From contig JAVKFY010000055.1 of NCBI GenBank assembly GCA_040223615.1, forward strand, positions 1 through 64,000: 64,000 bases of DNA. Direction: 5' to 3'. A model generated the notes under the pieces. That model was given only the letters and a program-made list of their open reading frames with translations, did no database searches and had not been told where the DNA came from. How positions within the stretch are numbered: the first letter of the stretch is position 1; every line of letters starts with the position of its first letter. The DNA is from JAVKFY01 sp040223615 (GTDB taxonomy: Bacteria > Pseudomonadota > Alphaproteobacteria > GCA-2731375). A program made the translations under genes and the position numbers. Below, in pieces: positions 62,501 to 64,000 of the stretch.

Positions 62501-62862
62501 TCGGTCTCCAGGTACGGCTCCAGGTCCTTGCGGCTCTCGGCCGCGTATTTGAACGGGTATTGCTCGGCCTGCGGCTCCAGGAAGAAGTCGAACGGGTTGA
62601 AGACCACCATGTCGGCGACCAGGTCGACGGTGATGGAGAATTCCGGCACCGGGTCGGGAAACACCACGCGTGCCAGGTAGTTGCCGTGCGGGTCCTGCTG
62701 CCAGTTCAGGAAATAGCCTTCCGGCTCGATCTTCAGCGCGTAGCTCAGCACCGGCGTGCGACTGTGCGGCGCCGGTCGAAGCCTGATCACCTGTGGCCCC
62801 ATGCGCAAAGGCCTGTCGTAGCGATAGTGCGTCAAATGGTTCAGCGCGACATGCAGCGGCAT
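59557..62862 (-). CDS. Transglutaminase-like domain protein with DUF2126
   Basis: This product of about 1101 residues has a transglutaminase domain in its first 300 residues: the opening VALNHLTHYRYDRPLRMGPQ, the catalytic Cys in GNGSCRDTGW, His in TDLHAWAEAYLPGAGWVGL and Asp in LDPTSG. The remaining roughly 800 residues are DUF2126, a large domain found with the ATP-grasp/alpha-E system and of unknown chemistry (GGNHVVVGARRPADSPFLRRPDLLKSL and the late RDDLRWSHTS region). ATG 62862 matches family starts; an upstream ATG at 62874 is possible. It is the promoter-proximal gene of the minus-strand set. Confidence 0.9.
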   Translation of the reverse strand: MPLHVALNHLTHYRYDRPLRMGPQVIRLRPAPHSRTPVLSYALKIEPEGYFLNWQQDPHGNYLARVVFPDPVPEFSITVDLVADMVVFNPFDFFLEPQAEQYPFKYAAESRKDLEPYLETEPVGPLLQKWLDEFPREPMQTVDFLVALNQRLQQQIAYVVRMEPGVQKPDETLSLGNGSCRDTGWLLVQILRHFGIASRFASGYLIQLVPDVKSLDGPVGTSVDFTDLHAWAEAYLPGAGWVGLDPTSGLFAGEGHIPLACTPHPTSAAPVSGALEPGEVSFEHQMSVRRVLESPRVTKPYTEDQWAAIDAFGDRVYAELDAGDVRLTVGGEPTFVSVDEPDGDEWNTAAVGPTKRKLADKLIHRLRRRWAPDGLLHYGQGKWYPGEQLPRWAFALYWRVDGKPVWLDQELIADETRDYEVVADDARRFAEGIAERLELGAERVITAYEDPWHYLDQERKLPENLDPAKSRLDDPMERQRLAKIVESGLGNEAGFVLPVQRVADRDGAPRWASERWLTRSSHLFVVPGDSPIGFRLPYSTLPHLDPMIYPYQHPTDPFEARGELPDPHALRERFKRASGTAAGEPTSTVAPKASGVKPVRSALVVEPRHGRICVFMPPVEAAEDYLELVAAIEETAAELKLPIHLEGYTPPEDPRLNVLRVTPDPGVIEVNIHPASGWREMVETTETLYEDAHLTRLGTEKFMLDGRHTGTGGGNHVVVGARRPADSPFLRRPDLLKSLLAYWQHHPALSYLFSGLFIGPTSQAPRIDEARHDQIHELELAFAQVPGPEGEVAPWVVDRIFRNILIDVTGNTHRSEICIDKLYSPDGPTGRLGLVEFRAFEMPPHWQMSLAQQVLLLALIARFWKQPYEGDLVRWGTSLHDRFMLPHFVEADLKDVIDDMRRAGYVLDPDWFAPHLEFRFPLYGEVGHGDMTLELRQALEPWHVMGEEGAPGGTVRFVDSSVERLQVKLSGRTGERYLVACNGYRVPLTGTGVAGEAVGGVRYRAWKPYSALHPSIPVDAPLTFDIYDRWSGRAVAGCSYHVAHPGGRNFEQFPVNSYEAESRRLARFFPFGHTAGAYPEPPDLTRPEFPLTLDLRWSHTS

Positions 62863-63006
62863 TCCGGTACTCATGAAATGTGATGATGCGGTGCCGCACT
62901 GTACCACCGCAGTGCGAATCCCGTGCCACCTTTGCTCTAGCCCATGACGCGTGGTTTCGCGCTAGGCTTGGAAATGGCCGACGTCGGCCGCTGGGGGAGT
63001 GAAATA

Positions 63007-64000
63007 ATGCGCAAGTTCCGCAAGCTTCTGGTCGCCAATCGCGGCGAAATCGCCATCCGCGTGTTCCGCGCCGCCAACGAGCTCGGCATCCGCACCGTCG
63101 GCGTCTACGCCGAAGAGGACAAACTCTCCCTGCACCGCTTCAAGTCGGACGAGAGCTACCGCATCGGCGAGGGCCTGGGACCGGTGCGCGCCTACCTGGA
63201 TATCGACGAGATGCTGCGGGTCGCCACCGAGGCCCGCTGCGACGCGGTCCACCCCGGCTACGGTTTCCTGTCCGAGAACCCGGACTTCGCCGAGGCCTGC
63301 GCCAAGCACAACATCACCTTCATCGGCCCCCCGCCGGAGGTGATGCGCCAGCTCGGCAACAAGGTCTCCGCCCGCGAGCTGGCGATCGCCGCCGGTACCC
63401 CGGTGGTCCCCGCCACCAACCCGCTACCCGAGGACATGGCCGAGGTTCGCCGCATGGCGCACGAGGTCGGCCTGCCGGTGATGCTGAAGGCGTCGTGGGG
63501 CGGCGGCGGCCGCGGCATGCGCCGGATCATGACCGAGGAAGACCTCGACCGCGAGGTCCTGGCCGGCCGGCGCGAGGCCGAGGCCGCCTTCGGCAACGGC
63601 GAAGTCTACCTGGAGAAGCTGGTCGAGCGGGCGCTGCACGTCGAGGTGCAGATGCTGGGCGACAGCCACGGCAACATCGTCCACCTGTTCGAGCGCGACT
63701 GCACCGTCCAGCGCCGCAACCAGAAGGTGGTCGAGCGCGCGCCGGCGCCCTATCTCGACGACGCACGACGCAAGGAACTCTGCGACTCGGCGCTGAAGCT
63801 GGCGCGTCACGCCGGCTACGTGAATGCCGGCACGGCGGAATTCCTGATGGATGCCGACACCGGCAAGTTCTATTTCATCGAGGTCAACCCGCGCATCCAG
63901 GTCGAGCACACGGTCTCCGAGGAGGTCACCGGTATCGACATCGTGAAGGCGCAGATCCGCGTCGCCGAGGGCGGCCATATCGGCAACATGGACGAGACCG
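63007..64000 (+). CDS. pyc: Pyruvate carboxylase, N-terminal part (cut by window edge)
   Basis: The 331 visible residues are a biotin carboxylase domain: KLLVANRGEIAIRVFRAA, HPGYGFLSENPDFAEAC, the ATP-grasp loop KASWGGGGRGMRRI, EVQMLGDSHGNIVHLFERDCTVQRRNQKVVE, and EVNPRIQVEHTVSEEVTGIDIV. The stretch GEGLGPVRAYLDIDEMLRVA and the DCTVQRRNQK run favour pyruvate carboxylase over acetyl- or propionyl-CoA carboxylase subunits, but the carboxyltransferase half that would settle it lies beyond 64000. GGGGGAG precedes ATG 63007. Confidence 0.88.
   Translation, partial: MRKFRKLLVANRGEIAIRVFRAANELGIRTVGVYAEEDKLSLHRFKSDESYRIGEGLGPVRAYLDIDEMLRVATEARCDAVHPGYGFLSENPDFAEACAKHNITFIGPPPEVMRQLGNKVSARELAIAAGTPVVPATNPLPEDMAEVRRMAHEVGLPVMLKASWGGGGRGMRRIMTEEDLDREVLAGRREAEAAFGNGEVYLEKLVERALHVEVQMLGDSHGNIVHLFERDCTVQRRNQKVVERAPAPYLDDARRKELCDSALKLARHAGYVNAGTAEFLMDADTGKFYFIEVNPRIQVEHTVSEEVTGIDIVKAQIRVAEGGHIGNMDET

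Overview
The window is GC-rich, densely coded chromosomal DNA. Short gaps, frequent 1-4 base ATGA/GTGA overlaps, GTG/TTG starts, phosphatidylserine-type phospholipid genes, an LIV/HAAT-type transporter operon with its own acyl-CoA ligase, and CO-dehydrogenase-like molybdenum hydroxylases together suggest a heterotrophic alphaproteobacterium, probably Rhodospirillales-like. That placement is inference from gene content. I see no tRNA, rRNA, CRISPR array, phage or complete insertion sequence.

Layout. 1-261: 3' end of an unidentified, probably secreted protein. 596-7430 (+): HAAT-type ABC transporter (ATPase, acyl-CoA ligase, two permeases, binding protein, second ATPase), closed by a terminator, then an orphan Flp pilin (-). 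7995-16175 (-): phosphotransferase, FAD, 2Fe-2S and Mo subunits of a molybdenum hydroxylase, a MoaD-like protein, an unknown membrane protein and a second Mo subunit. 16266-20262 (+): shikimate dehydrogenase-like, PhyH dioxygenase, Cu/Zn superoxide dismutase and D-aminoacylase-like genes, facing a membrane-anchored glutamate-synthase-domain protein (-). 21926-28169 (+): thioesterase, GNAT, then FAH hydrolase, RimK-like ATP-grasp, acyl-CoA-dehydrogenase-fold monooxygenase, MetF-like reductase and LLM flavin monooxygenase. 28187-30678 (-): HCCA-isomerase-like protein, methyltransferase, serine hydrolase. 30857-35750 (+): PadR regulator and RND efflux pair. 35754-42498 (-): pssA, psd, Atm1-type ABC exporter, LysM protein, diheme cytochrome c, small periplasmic protein. 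42497-44950 (+): LOG-family protein, icd, GNAT. 44947-48775 (-): cyclic-nucleotide-gated K+ channel-like protein and alaS. 48909-52557: thiolase-like protein (+), LysE exporter (-), REP-like element, cytochrome P450 (-).

The most distinctive region is 52699-62862. Two sets of the circularly permuted ATP-grasp / alpha-E / transglutaminase-like system face each other tail to tail. The plus-strand set has separate ATP-grasp and alpha-E genes followed by a glutaminase. The minus-strand set has a transglutaminase-DUF2126 protein, a fused ATP-grasp/alpha-E protein and a small transglutaminase-like protein. Established comparative genomics predicts such loci make or modify peptides through amide-bond chemistry, but the product is unknown. 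The fused copy appears to lack the ATP-binding glycine loop kept by the separate copy, and the embedded glutaminase suggests Gln/Glu is a substrate or side product. The window ends inside a pyruvate-carboxylase-like gene (63007 onward).
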